DNA of 64,000 nt from DATGKG01 sp963851325 (GTDB taxonomy: Bacteria > Desulfobacterota > Binatia > Binatales > Binataceae): contig CAWKOR010000001.1 of assembly GCA_963851325.1 (NCBI GenBank), positions 1,984,001 through 2,048,000 of the forward strand. The letters are read 5' to 3'. The position numbers were made by a program, and so were the translations under genes. Position 1 is the first letter of the stretch; each line of letters opens with the position of its first letter. Shown here piece by piece: positions 16,849-24,780 of this stretch. The notes under the pieces are model-generated. The model made no database searches. It saw only the letters and a program-made list of their open reading frames with translations, and was not told the DNA's origin.

Positions 16849-17301
16849 TCACATCGGCGCCCAGAGGTAATTGATGTGGATGGTCAGGTCTTTGCGGCCC
16901 CCGGCGTATTCGAAACTCGCGTCCTCAAACTTCGGCGGACCCATCGAGGCCTTGGCGTCATTGGATGCGCCCACCCCTTCCTTCGGGATGCCGATGAAGT
17001 TGGTGTCCACCTTGCCGTTGGAGTTCTCATCGTGCATGACGCCGATCGCATAGTGGCCGGCCGGCAAACCGCTGAAATCGCAGACCGCCTTTTTATCCTT
17101 GATTGTGGTCTGAACGCCGCGCAGCGCTTTGCCCGGGTCGGTGGGAAATCCGGCAGCCGAGGAATAGATGGTACAGTCGACCTGCCCCACCTCGTTGCGA
17201 AAACCCAATAGCTCGACATGAATGATATCTTCGGCCCTGGCCCGCGAGGCTGAGGCGAGCGCCGCCATCACCAACACCATGAACGCCATAGCTCTGAGCA
17301 T
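16849..17301 (-). CDS. DUF2141 domain-containing secreted protein
   Basis: A 150-residue protein with a cleavable signal peptide (MAFMVLVMAALASASRARA). The mature part shows the DUF2141 pattern: GQVDCTIYSSAAGFP, CDFSGLPAGHYAIGVMHDENSNGKVDTNFIGIPKEGVGASNDA, and MGPPKFEDASFEY. The DENSNGKVDTN loop is Ca2+-ligand-like. Family members are periplasmic or outer-membrane-associated proteins of unknown function with an immunoglobulin-like fold. It is the last gene of a three-gene unit after the VOC and epoxide hydrolase genes, seven bases after the latter's stop. Confidence 0.85.
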   Translation of the reverse strand: MLRAMAFMVLVMAALASASRARAEDIIHVELLGFRNEVGQVDCTIYSSAAGFPTDPGKALRGVQTTIKDKKAVCDFSGLPAGHYAIGVMHDENSNGKVDTNFIGIPKEGVGASNDAKASMGPPKFEDASFEYAGGRKDLTIHINYLWAPM

Positions 17302-17308
17302 ATTGCCT

Positions 17309-18475
17309 CTAGCGAAAGGTGCGGAAGAATGCGCGGATGTCCTCGACCAGCGCCTGCGGTTCCTCCATATGCGCGAAGTGGCCGCCGCTCGGGAACCGCG
17401 TCCAGCGCTTGAGGTTGTAGTAACCCTCGGCCCATTTGTGCGGCATCAACACCACTTCCTTGGGAAACACTGCGAGGGCGGTCGGCGCCTCGATGACGGG
17501 CTTGCGATCGTGCGACGGCTGCCATCGCTCATGCACCGCCTCATAGTAGAAGCGCGCCGAGGTGCCGTAGCTCTCGGTCGCCCAGTACAAGGTCATCGTT
17601 GCGAGGAGCTCATCCTTGGTGAAGCGCTTCTCGACGTCGCCATCGCAATCGCTCCAGGCGCGCCGCTTCTCGAGGATCCACGCACACAGGCCCGCGGGGG
17701 AATCATTCATCGCGTATGCCAGGGTTTGCGGCCGCGTGGTCTGGATCGCGGAGTAACCACTGCCATCGGTCATGAAGCGCATCGAGCGCGCGTGCCAGCC
17801 CTGCTCGTCCGGCCCGTACTCGGATGCCGCGGGAAATTTCCCGCCCCATAGATTCAGATCGATCGCCAGGTTCATGTGTACGCCGATCAGCTTGTCGGCA
17901 TGCTTATGGCCTAGCTGATGGGTGATGATGGATCCCCAATCGCCACCCTGCGCGGCGAATTTCTGATAGCCCAGAACATCCTGCATCAAGGTGACCCACA
18001 GATCTGCGGTGCGCCAGTAATTGATGCCCGGCTTGGTCAGCGGGGTGGAGAATCCATAGCCGGGAAGCGAGGGCACCACGACATCGAAAGCATCGCGAGG
18101 ATCGCCGCCGTGAGCGCCCGGATCGGCCAGCGGCCTGATGACCTTGTTGATGTCCCAGAACGTCCACGGCCATCCGTGCGTGACGATGAGCGGCAGCGGC
18201 TTGGGTCCCTTGCCCGGCTCGAGGATGAAATGGATCGGGACGCCGTCGATTTCGGTCTTGTAGTTGGAAAAGGAGTTGATCTTGTTCTCGATGCTTCTCC
18301 AGTCGAACTTGTTGATCCAGTAATCAACCAGATCGCGCAGATAGTCGAGGTTGGTCCCGTAACGCCAGTCCTGGTTGGCGAAGTCGTACGGCCATCGAGT
18401 GCGCTTGAGACGCTCGCGCAGATCTTCGAGCACCTGGTCCGGGATGTGGACCTTAAACGATTCTTTGTTGGACAC
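17309..18475 (-). CDS. Epoxide hydrolase (EHN-domain, microsomal type)
   Basis: The 388-residue enzyme opens epoxides to diols through an ester intermediate. The N-terminal EHN domain (residues ~5-110: IPDQVLEDLRERLKRTRWP...) is followed by the oxyanion motif HGWPW (100-104) and the nucleophile Asp179 in QGGDWGSIIT. A His near the C-terminus in GGHFAHMEEPQ completes the triad. Length matches the family. It starts with GTG at 18475, supported by AAGG nine bases upstream. It lies nine bases after the VOC gene, and both probably handle reactive electrophiles. Confidence 0.92.
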   Translation of the reverse strand: MSNKESFKVHIPDQVLEDLRERLKRTRWPYDFANQDWRYGTNLDYLRDLVDYWINKFDWRSIENKINSFSNYKTEIDGVPIHFILEPGKGPKPLPLIVTHGWPWTFWDINKVIRPLADPGAHGGDPRDAFDVVVPSLPGYGFSTPLTKPGINYWRTADLWVTLMQDVLGYQKFAAQGGDWGSIITHQLGHKHADKLIGVHMNLAIDLNLWGGKFPAASEYGPDEQGWHARSMRFMTDGSGYSAIQTTRPQTLAYAMNDSPAGLCAWILEKRRAWSDCDGDVEKRFTKDELLATMTLYWATESYGTSARFYYEAVHERWQPSHDRKPVIEAPTALAVFPKEVVLMPHKWAEGYYNLKRWTRFPSGGHFAHMEEPQALVEDIRAFFRTFR

Positions 18476-18483
18476 GACGAACC

Positions 18484-19011
18484 TTACTTCTTCGGCGTAA
18501 TGTCGATCTGCTCGTCGAGGCCCATTCCCTTGATCGATGCCTCGAAGCGATCCTGCATCTGCGCATCGTCATCGTTGAGTTCGCGCGTCATGCAGCAATA
18601 CTCGAGCTGCATCCCGTTGGGATCCTTGAAGTAGATCGATTTCGCCCAGTCGTGATCGACGACTTCGCTGACCTTGACGCCCTTGCCGAGAAGCTCTTCG
18701 CGCTTCTGTTCGAGTCCGGGCAAGCTGCCGGTCTCGAAGGCGAAATGATAGAACGCGCTCGGTACGCCCAGCCCGCGATTGATGCCGGCATCGTATTCGG
18801 CCGGGACTCCCGGAACTCCGCGCGCTTCCATGAATGCGAGAAGCTGATCGCGTCCGGTGTCGAAAAAGATGTGGCGGATCTGGCCGCCCTCTTTCACCTT
18901 GATGGTGTCGCAGCGCACCGGCTTGAAGCCGAGCACGCCTTCATAAAATGCGCGGGTCTTGTCGAGGTCGAGCGTCGAGAGCCCGATATGAGAAAATCCT
19001 TTATGCGACAT
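18484..19011 (-). CDS. VOC family (glyoxalase/bleomycin resistance/extradiol dioxygenase) protein
   Basis: This 175-residue metalloenzyme-fold protein begins at ATG 19011 with a strong GAGGAGG site; the frame is open further upstream but that part is unrelated. Two beta-alpha-beta-beta-beta units are visible: FSHIGLSTLDLDKTRAFYEGVLGF (His8 candidate ligand) and FYHFAFETGSLPGLEQKREELLGKGVKV, ending in YFKDPNGMQLEYC with the C-terminal Glu ligand. It heads the VOC-epoxide hydrolase-DUF2141 operon. Isomerase, lyase or dioxygenase activity cannot be separated from sequence. Confidence 0.85.
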   Translation of the reverse strand: MSHKGFSHIGLSTLDLDKTRAFYEGVLGFKPVRCDTIKVKEGGQIRHIFFDTGRDQLLAFMEARGVPGVPAEYDAGINRGLGVPSAFYHFAFETGSLPGLEQKREELLGKGVKVSEVVDHDWAKSIYFKDPNGMQLEYCCMTRELNDDDAQMQDRFEASIKGMGLDEQIDITPKK

Positions 19012-19227
19012 AAGCGATGGCCTCCTCAGGTGGTTATTCCGCTTATACCACCGACACGTCGATGCGCGGTAGCGCGCATTTGTCTGGGGTCCCTCTTCTG
19101 ACTTGCGACCGGCGTGCCAGACGGATGAGAGTGAGACGCCACCCACGCTGGCGGAATTAGACCATGCAGCAAAATCAGGCAGAGCTTCGTCGAGTGACAG
19201 TTCGGCCGCTAACTTGTAGGATGGGTC

Positions 19228-19452
19228 ATGACGGAACTCCTGAAAAAGGCGTTCGACAAGGTTTCGGAAGCGCTCCCCGAGCATCAACAGGATCGGATCG
19301 CCCAATACCTGATCGATCTAATCGAACGGGACGACGCCGAGTGGGATGCTCTTCTCGCCAAAGCGCCGGACAAAATCCGCAAGATGGCCGACGAAGCGCT
19401 CGCTGAATACCGGGCCGGCCGCACTAAAATTCTCGACGTAGACAAATTCTGA
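19228..19452 (+). CDS. Type II antitoxin-like small protein
   Basis: A 74-residue, strongly helical acidic protein (LLKKAFDKVSEALPEHQQDRIAQYLIDLIERDDAEWDALLAKAPDKIRKMADEALAEYRAGRTKILDVDKF). The pattern, ending in 'EALAEYRAGRT..LD', is that of small antitoxins that precede RelE/ParE-like toxins. AGGA lies seven bases before the ATG. The downstream gene is recognisably such a toxin but is disrupted, so this is an orphaned antitoxin. The assignment rests on both its pattern and its neighbour. Confidence 0.75.
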   Translation: MTELLKKAFDKVSEALPEHQQDRIAQYLIDLIERDDAEWDALLAKAPDKIRKMADEALAEYRAGRTKILDVDKF

Positions 19453-19714
19453 TCTCGCGCATCTCATCGAGCTTTTGGGCCGAATATCGCAGTCTGCCCA
19501 TCGAGATGAGGAAAGGGGTCCGCAAAGCCTACCGGCTTTTCAAAGACAACCCGAACCATCCGAGTCTGCGCTTCAGGCTCGTTTCGTAGAGCTCGGACGT
19601 GTATTCCGCTCGAGTCAGCGTTGGATATGGAGCGCTTGGATTGATGGCTGGCCCGACGAGATCATCTGGTTCTGGATTGGCACGCACACGAGATACGACA
19701 CTATGATTTCGTAA
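19449..19714 (+). pseudogene. Degenerate RelE/ParE-family toxin
   Basis: Reading from about 19449, overlapping the antitoxin stop, gives SFWAEYRSLPIEMRKGVRKAYRLFKDNPNHPSLRFRLVS, then an in-frame TAG, then SSDVYSARVSVGYGALGL; the family ending DEIIWFWIGTHTRYDTM appears in another frame up to 19714. So the typical toxin of this family is recognisable over its whole length, but one stop, one frameshift and a missing conventional start make it inactive. Decay after loss of selection is the simplest reading; sequencing error could explain one lesion but hardly both. Confidence 0.75.
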
Positions 19715-19872
19715 TCATGCCGTGACCCAGCGGCGACGAGTTCATTTCATCCATCATCGTCTTTAAACGCCATCGCGCCTCCCCGATTTGACCCAGCGTC
19801 GACGATCGCCGATCCTTTCGATAACAACCTGTTGACTATCCCACCTTGGAGTCATCTTTCCGCGAGGCATGC

Positions 19873-21384
19873 ATGGGACGTGTTATCGAAGTTACGGAAT
19901 TGGCGCTGCGCGATGCGCATCAGAGCCTGCTCGCCACCCGGATGGCATTGGAGGATATGGTCCCAGCCTGCGAGGACCTCGACAATGCCGGCTTCTGGTC
20001 GCTGGAATGCTGGGGCGGCGCGACCTTCGATTCCTGCATCCGCTTCCTGAATGAGGATCCCTGGGAGCGGCTGCGCACCTTTCGCAAGCTGCTGCCCAAG
20101 TCGCGCCTTCAGATGCTGCTGCGCGGGCAGAACCTCCTCGGCTACCGGCACTATGAGGACAGCGTGGTCGAGCGCTTCGTCGAGAAGGCGGCGCATAATG
20201 GGATGGATGTCTTCCGGATCTTCGACGCGCTAAACGATCTGCGCAACCTCCAGACCAGCGTGCGCGCGGTAAAGAAAACCGGCAAGCATGCGCAAGGGAC
20301 GATCTGCTACACGGTGAGCCCGCTGCATACGGTCGGCGCCTTCATCGAGATGGCGCAGCGACTCAAGGAGATGGGCTCCGACTCCATTTGCATCAAGGAT
20401 ATGGCGGGCCTGCTCAAGCCGCAGCCGGCGTACGACTTGGTCAAAGGCATCAAAGCAAAATGCGGCGCCGATACGCTGGTGCATCTGCATTGTCATGCAA
20501 CCACCGGTGTCACGATGGTCTCGCTGATGAAAGCCGTAGAGGCCGGATGCGACATCGTAGACACCGCGATCAGCTCGCTATCGCTCGGCCCCGGCCACAA
20601 TCCCACCGAGAGCTTCATCGAGTTGCTCGAAGGCACCGGGTACGAGACCCGTCTCGACATGGAGAGGATTCTGCGGGTTAAACGGCACTTCGCGGCGGTG
20701 CGCCCGCGTTATCGCGAGTACCTCAGCGAGTTTACCGGGGTAGATACCGAAATCTTTAAGAGCCAGATTCCGGGCGGAATGATTTCCAACATGGAAAGCC
20801 AACTCAAGGGTCAGGGCGCGGGTGATCGTCTCGAAGAGGTCCTCAAGGAAGTGCCGGAGGTTCGCAAAGACGCCGGGTATCCTCCGTTGGTTACGCCGTC
20901 AAGCCAGATCGTCGGATCGCAGGCGGTGTTCAACGTACTGATGGGTAAATACAAAGTCATGACCAGCGAATTCACCGACCTGATGCTCGGCTACTACGGC
21001 AGCACCATCGGGAAGAAGGATCCCAAGGTCCTCGCGATGGCGCTCGAACACGCCAAGAAACCCGCCATCACCGGGCGTCCCGCCGACCTGCTCAAACCCG
21101 AATGGGAGCAACTGCGCACCGACGCCCTCGCGCTGGCAGGATGCAATGGCGGTGACGAAGACGTGCTGACCTTTGCGATGTTCCCGCAGGTGGCGCCGAA
21201 GTTTTTCAAGAGTCGTTCCGAGGGTCCTAAAAACGTCGGTACCGATCCGGCGAAGAAAGCGGCGGCAGGCGAGTCGAAGTCTCCGACCCAGCCGAAAGCG
21301 CAACGGCAACCCAATGGCCACGTCAGCTACCTCATCACCTTGAATGGCAAGGAGCACCGGGTCACGGTCGCTTCCGCTACGTAG
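19873..21384 (+). CDS. Carboxyltransferase 5S-type subunit (transcarboxylase / pyruvate-oxaloacetate carboxyltransferase)
   Basis: The 503-residue protein matches the 5S subunit of methylmalonyl-CoA:pyruvate transcarboxylase and the alpha subunit of oxaloacetate decarboxylase: ELALRDAHQSLLATRMALEDM, FWSLECWGGATFDSCIRFLNEDPWERL and LLRGQNLLGYRHY. Metal ligands are Asp14, His206 and His208 (VHLHCHATTG), with Lys175 in SICIKDMAGLL as the carbamylated lysine. It moves a carboxyl group between biotin and pyruvate. The ATG at 19873 has GAGG five bases upstream, better than the TTG at 19846. The C-terminal 60 residues form a Lys/Pro-rich tail with no biotin site; the biotin carrier is a separate gene downstream. 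Confidence 0.9.
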   Translation: MGRVIEVTELALRDAHQSLLATRMALEDMVPACEDLDNAGFWSLECWGGATFDSCIRFLNEDPWERLRTFRKLLPKSRLQMLLRGQNLLGYRHYEDSVVERFVEKAAHNGMDVFRIFDALNDLRNLQTSVRAVKKTGKHAQGTICYTVSPLHTVGAFIEMAQRLKEMGSDSICIKDMAGLLKPQPAYDLVKGIKAKCGADTLVHLHCHATTGVTMVSLMKAVEAGCDIVDTAISSLSLGPGHNPTESFIELLEGTGYETRLDMERILRVKRHFAAVRPRYREYLSEFTGVDTEIFKSQIPGGMISNMESQLKGQGAGDRLEEVLKEVPEVRKDAGYPPLVTPSSQIVGSQAVFNVLMGKYKVMTSEFTDLMLGYYGSTIGKKDPKVLAMALEHAKKPAITGRPADLLKPEWEQLRTDALALAGCNGGDEDVLTFAMFPQVAPKFFKSRSEGPKNVGTDPAKKAAAGESKSPTQPKAQRQPNGHVSYLITLNGKEHRVTVASAT

Positions 21385-21391
21385 GAGTCCG

Positions 21392-22967
21392 ATGTCGAAT
21401 CAGGCAGTAAATGGTACGCCAAGAACGATCGAGGATATGGTCAATGAACTTCGCCACAAGCGTTCGGAGCTGGAACTAGGCGGCGGCAAAGAACGCACCG
21501 ACAAGCAGCACGCGGCCGGCAAACTCACCGCGCGCGAACGCATCGGCAGCCTGGTCGATCCGGACAGCTTCCAGGAAACGGCGCTGTTCGCGCGTCATCG
21601 CTCGACCTATTTCGGGATGGCCGGACAGGGAGCTCGCCGCCGACGGAGTAGTGACCGGATGCGCGACTGTCGACGGACGTCTGATCCATCTGGCCAGCCA
21701 GGATTTCACCGTCGCAGGCGGCGCCGCGGGCGAAGTGCATTGCGACAAGATCGCGCACATGATGCAGCTTTCGTTGAAGACCGGCAGCCCGTTCGTCTTC
21801 ATCAATGATTCCGGGGGCGCGCGGGTGCAGGAAGGAATCGAAAGCCTCGCCGGATATGGCCGCGTGTTCTTCAATAATGTCGAGCTATCCGGGACCGTGC
21901 CGCAGATTTCGCTGATTTGCGGGCCGTGTGCAGGCGGCGCGGCCTACAGCCCCGCGCTGACGGATTTCATCATCCTCACCAAACAGGCGCACATGTTCAT
22001 TACCGGGCCGCAAGTCATCAAGCAGGTCACCGGCGAAACGGTTTCGATTGAGGACCTCGGCGGCGCGGTGGCGCAAATGAACCACTCGGGGGTCGTGCAT
22101 CTGATTGCACAAAACGATGACGAGGCACTCTACCTTTGCCGCCGCCTGTTGAGCTTCCTTCCCTCGAACAACATGGAAGACCCGCCGCGCGCACCGTTCG
22201 ATTTGCCGCTGGCGTCGGACGATGAATTCAATCACCTGCTTTCGACCGAAGCGAAGGTCGCCTATGACGTTCGTACCGTCATCGCGCGTATCGTCGACTA
22301 CCACGACTTTCTGGAGCTTCAGTCCGGTTTCGCGCCCAACCTCGTAATTGGGTTCGGCCGGCTGCAAGGGCGTCCGCTGGGCGTCATCGCCAATCAACCC
22401 AACACGCTGGCCGGAGCGCTCGATATCGATGCTTCGGTGAAGGCGGCCCGCTTCGTGCGCTTCTGCAATGCGTTCAATATTCCGCTGCTTACGGTGGTCG
22501 ATGTGCCGGGCTTCCTGCCCGGAATCGAACAGGAGTACCGGGGCATCATTCGTCATGGCGCGAAGCTGCTGTTCGCCTATTCCGCGGCGACGGTGCCGAA
22601 GCTGACCCTCATTCTGCGCAAGGCCTATGGTGGCGCCTACGTCGCGATGTGCGCGAAGGACCTTGGCGCCGATCGGGTCGTGGCGTGGCCTACCGCGCAA
22701 ATCGCGGTGATGGGCGCTGAGGGCGCAACCGAAATAGTCTTCCGCCATGAGATTGATGCGGCGGAAGACAAGGCCGGGCGGCGCAAGGAACTTATCGAGC
22801 AGTATCGCGAGACCTTCGCCAACCCATACGTGTCCGCGGCTGGCGGCTTCGTCGATGACATAATCGAGCCCGCCGAGACGCGGCGGTATCTCGCGCAAGC
22901 CCTCGAGTCTTTACATACCAAACGGGAACTTCGCCCGCCCAAGAAGCACGGATTGATTCCGCTATGA
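21392..22967 (+). pseudogene. Acyl-CoA carboxyltransferase beta / 12S-type subunit, interrupted by a +1 frameshift
   Basis: From ATG 21392 (GGAG upstream), the frame reads TIEDMVNELRHKRSELELGGGKERTDKQHAAGKLTARERIGSLVDPDSFQETALFARH, the start of propionyl-CoA carboxylase beta / transcarboxylase 12S. At 21628-21630 (GGACAGGGAGC) the frame is lost; one fewer G restores ELAADGVVTGCATVDGRLIHLASQDFTVAGGAAGE and a perfect remainder to 22967. That remainder has the oxyanion-forming glycines and the acyl-CoA site (NDSGGARVQEGI, VDVPGFLPGIEQEYRGIIRHGAK). The restored length of ~524 residues is family-normal. The lesion may be a real mutation or a base-calling error; the rest shows no decay. Confidence 0.85.
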
Positions 22968-22977
22968 GGAGTTAGTT

Positions 22978-23469
22978 GTGATAAGCCCTGATTTCGCAAA
23001 CTTCGTCACCATCGCGGCGCTCATCGTGGTGAGTTGCCTCATCACCTATCTCAGCTCGCAACGAACGCTGAAGCGTGCGAGCGAAGATGCGCGCCGACAG
23101 CTCGAACTGCGGTTCGAGGGTTTCACCGGCGCGCTCGCCGCGCTGGAAGTCAGCGTGGCCCAGTTGAACCGCAACGGCGCAGCGCCGTCAGCGAAGGCCG
23201 CGCGTGCGCGGACGCCGCTAGCCAGGGTGGCCGCGGATGCGACTCAGACCAACGGGTCTGGACCGCCACCGATCGCGAAATCGTCCGACCAACTCCCGGT
23301 TGAGATTTTGGTCGTCATCGGCGCGGCGGTCACTTCGTTCCTGGGCAAGCCGGTCCGCATCCGTTCCGCCAAGATGCTGCAATCGCCCTATGAAATTGTG
23401 AATCCGTGGGCGCAGCAGGGACGCGCCACCGTGCAGGCCTCGCACAACCTGCGTTCGTGGAACCAATGA
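22978..23469 (+). CDS. OadG-like / gamma-subunit-like membrane protein of the carboxyltransferase cluster
   Basis: The 163-residue protein begins at GTG 22978 with GAGGAG upstream. One N-terminal membrane span (FVTIAALIVVSCLITYLSS) is followed by a charged coiled-coil-like stretch (RTLKRASEDARRQLELRFEG) and a variable linker. A conserved-looking tail, LPVEILVVIGAAVTSFLGKPVRIRSAKML, resembles the small subunits that attach decarboxylase or transcarboxylase complexes to the membrane and stabilise them. It sits 10 bases after the 12S gene and 34 bases before the biotin carrier. Family assignment is by context and general layout, so moderate. Confidence 0.6.
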   Translation: MISPDFANFVTIAALIVVSCLITYLSSQRTLKRASEDARRQLELRFEGFTGALAALEVSVAQLNRNGAAPSAKAARARTPLARVAADATQTNGSGPPPIAKSSDQLPVEILVVIGAAVTSFLGKPVRIRSAKMLQSPYEIVNPWAQQGRATVQASHNLRSWNQ

Positions 23470-23503
23470 GCATCGCCCCAATGATCATTCCAAGGAGCCG
23501 CGC

Positions 23504-23899
23504 TTGAAGCTTCAGATTGGAATTGAGGGCAAGACCTACGAGGTTGAAGTTGAGGTCCTCCAGGAGGACGGGCTTTCGCGCTCGCCTGGCTATGGCGCCT
23601 ATCCCGTGGTTCCCGCGACGATTCAGTCGACTCCATCGCACCAACCGGGACCTCAACCCGAGGCGCCGAATGGGAACATCGCCGAGGCCAAGGTATGCCG
23701 CAGTCCGGTGGCCGGGGTGGTCATCAAGGTGAACATTCAAGCCGGCCAGCAGCTTCAGGCGCACGATCTGATGATGGTCCTTGAAGCAATGAAGATGGAA
23801 ACCAACGTGACCGCGCCTGGACCCGGAACGGTGAAGGCCATCAAGGTGAAGCCGCAGGAGTCGGTGAAGGTGAACCAAATCCTGGTCGAGTTCGAGTAG
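23504..23899 (+). CDS. Biotin carboxyl carrier protein (1.3S-type)
   Basis: The 131-residue protein has a Pro/Gln-rich linker (residues ~36-60) and a C-terminal biotinyl domain. The biotin attachment motif is EAMKMET with Lys97, flanked by the expected glycine turns (SPVAGVVIKVNIQAG, APGPGTVKAIKVKPQESV). It would carry the carboxyl group between the 12S and 5S sites. The start is TTG at 23504 with GGAG about seven bases upstream. No biotin carboxylase gene lies nearby, which favours carboxyl transfer or decarboxylation rather than ATP-dependent carboxylation. Confidence 0.92.
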   Translation: MKLQIGIEGKTYEVEVEVLQEDGLSRSPGYGAYPVVPATIQSTPSHQPGPQPEAPNGNIAEAKVCRSPVAGVVIKVNIQAGQQLQAHDLMMVLEAMKMETNVTAPGPGTVKAIKVKPQESVKVNQILVEFE

Positions 23900-24013
23900 C
23901 ATTCCCGCCTGATACGAGTCTCGTCCCTTCCGCAATATCGCCCGATTCGGTCGACGACTTCCGCTGTTCGGATTTACCGCTGCGAGGTAACATCCGGCGC
24001 AGGAGCGCATCCA

Positions 24014-24769
24014 ATGAAGGGACTTCAGGACAAGGTAGCGATCGTGACTGCCGCCGCCGGCGGTGGCATCGGCAAGGCCACTGCGACGCGCCTGGCGGAA
24101 GAAGGCGCGATCGTCGTCGTCACCGATTCTCATGAGCGGCGAACTCGCGAGACGGTCGACGAACTCGCCGGCCGTTTCCCGGGCCGCATCGATGGCTTCG
24201 CGCTTGACGTCACCCGGCGCGACGACATCGAGCGCGTCGCGAGCGAGGTCCTTTCCAAGCGCGGCAAGATCGACGTTCTCGTCAACAATGCCGGCATCAA
24301 TGTGCTCGGAACCATCAACGGTATCGCGATCGAAGACTGGTCGCGGATCTTCGATGTGAATCTGACCGGCGCGTTTCATTTCATTCGCGCGGTACTGCCC
24401 GCGATGCGCAAGCAGCGCTCCGGCTCGATCATCAATGTGTCGTCGATCGCGGCGTGGACGATGCTGGGCGGTTCCGACGCGCCTTATGCCGCAGCGAAGG
24501 CGGGGCTGCTCGCCGTGACGCGCGCGGTTGCCGCGGAGGCTGGGCCCGATGGGGTTCGATGCAACGCGGTCGCGCCGGGAATCGTGCTGACCAAATGGGT
24601 CGAGAAGAATATGCCGTCGGTTTCGCGCCAGGCCGAGCACATCCCGATGCGCCGGCTGGGGAAGCCCGAAGACATCGCGGCGACGATCGCATTCCTCGCC
24701 TCCGACGACGCATCGTTCATAACCGGAGAGGCGATAACCGTAAGCGGCGGGCTCTACATGCATCCGTGA
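24014..24769 (+). CDS. Short-chain dehydrogenase/reductase (FabG-like)
   Basis: The 251-residue SDR shows the classical cofactor loop TAAAGGGIGKATA (TGxxxGxG type), the NNAG motif (VNNAGINVLG), catalytic Ser in IINVSSIAAW, and Tyr-x-x-x-Lys in APYAAAKAGLLA. It is an NAD(P)-dependent oxidoreductase of 3-oxoacyl-ACP/CoA or alcohol type. It lies 11 bases before the CoA-transferase gene and probably shares its transcript, suggesting an acyl-CoA substrate. Base and length are typical. Confidence 0.9.
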   Translation: MKGLQDKVAIVTAAAGGGIGKATATRLAEEGAIVVVTDSHERRTRETVDELAGRFPGRIDGFALDVTRRDDIERVASEVLSKRGKIDVLVNNAGINVLGTINGIAIEDWSRIFDVNLTGAFHFIRAVLPAMRKQRSGSIINVSSIAAWTMLGGSDAPYAAAKAGLLAVTRAVAAEAGPDGVRCNAVAPGIVLTKWVEKNMPSVSRQAEHIPMRRLGKPEDIAATIAFLASDDASFITGEAITVSGGLYMHP

Positions 24770-24780
24770 GGTGGTGAAAA

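Noticed and set aside
21620..21640. Programmed frameshift in the 12S gene
   Set aside because: The site lacks a slippery heptamer and a downstream structure or Shine-Dalgarno-like stimulator; mutation or sequence error is simpler.
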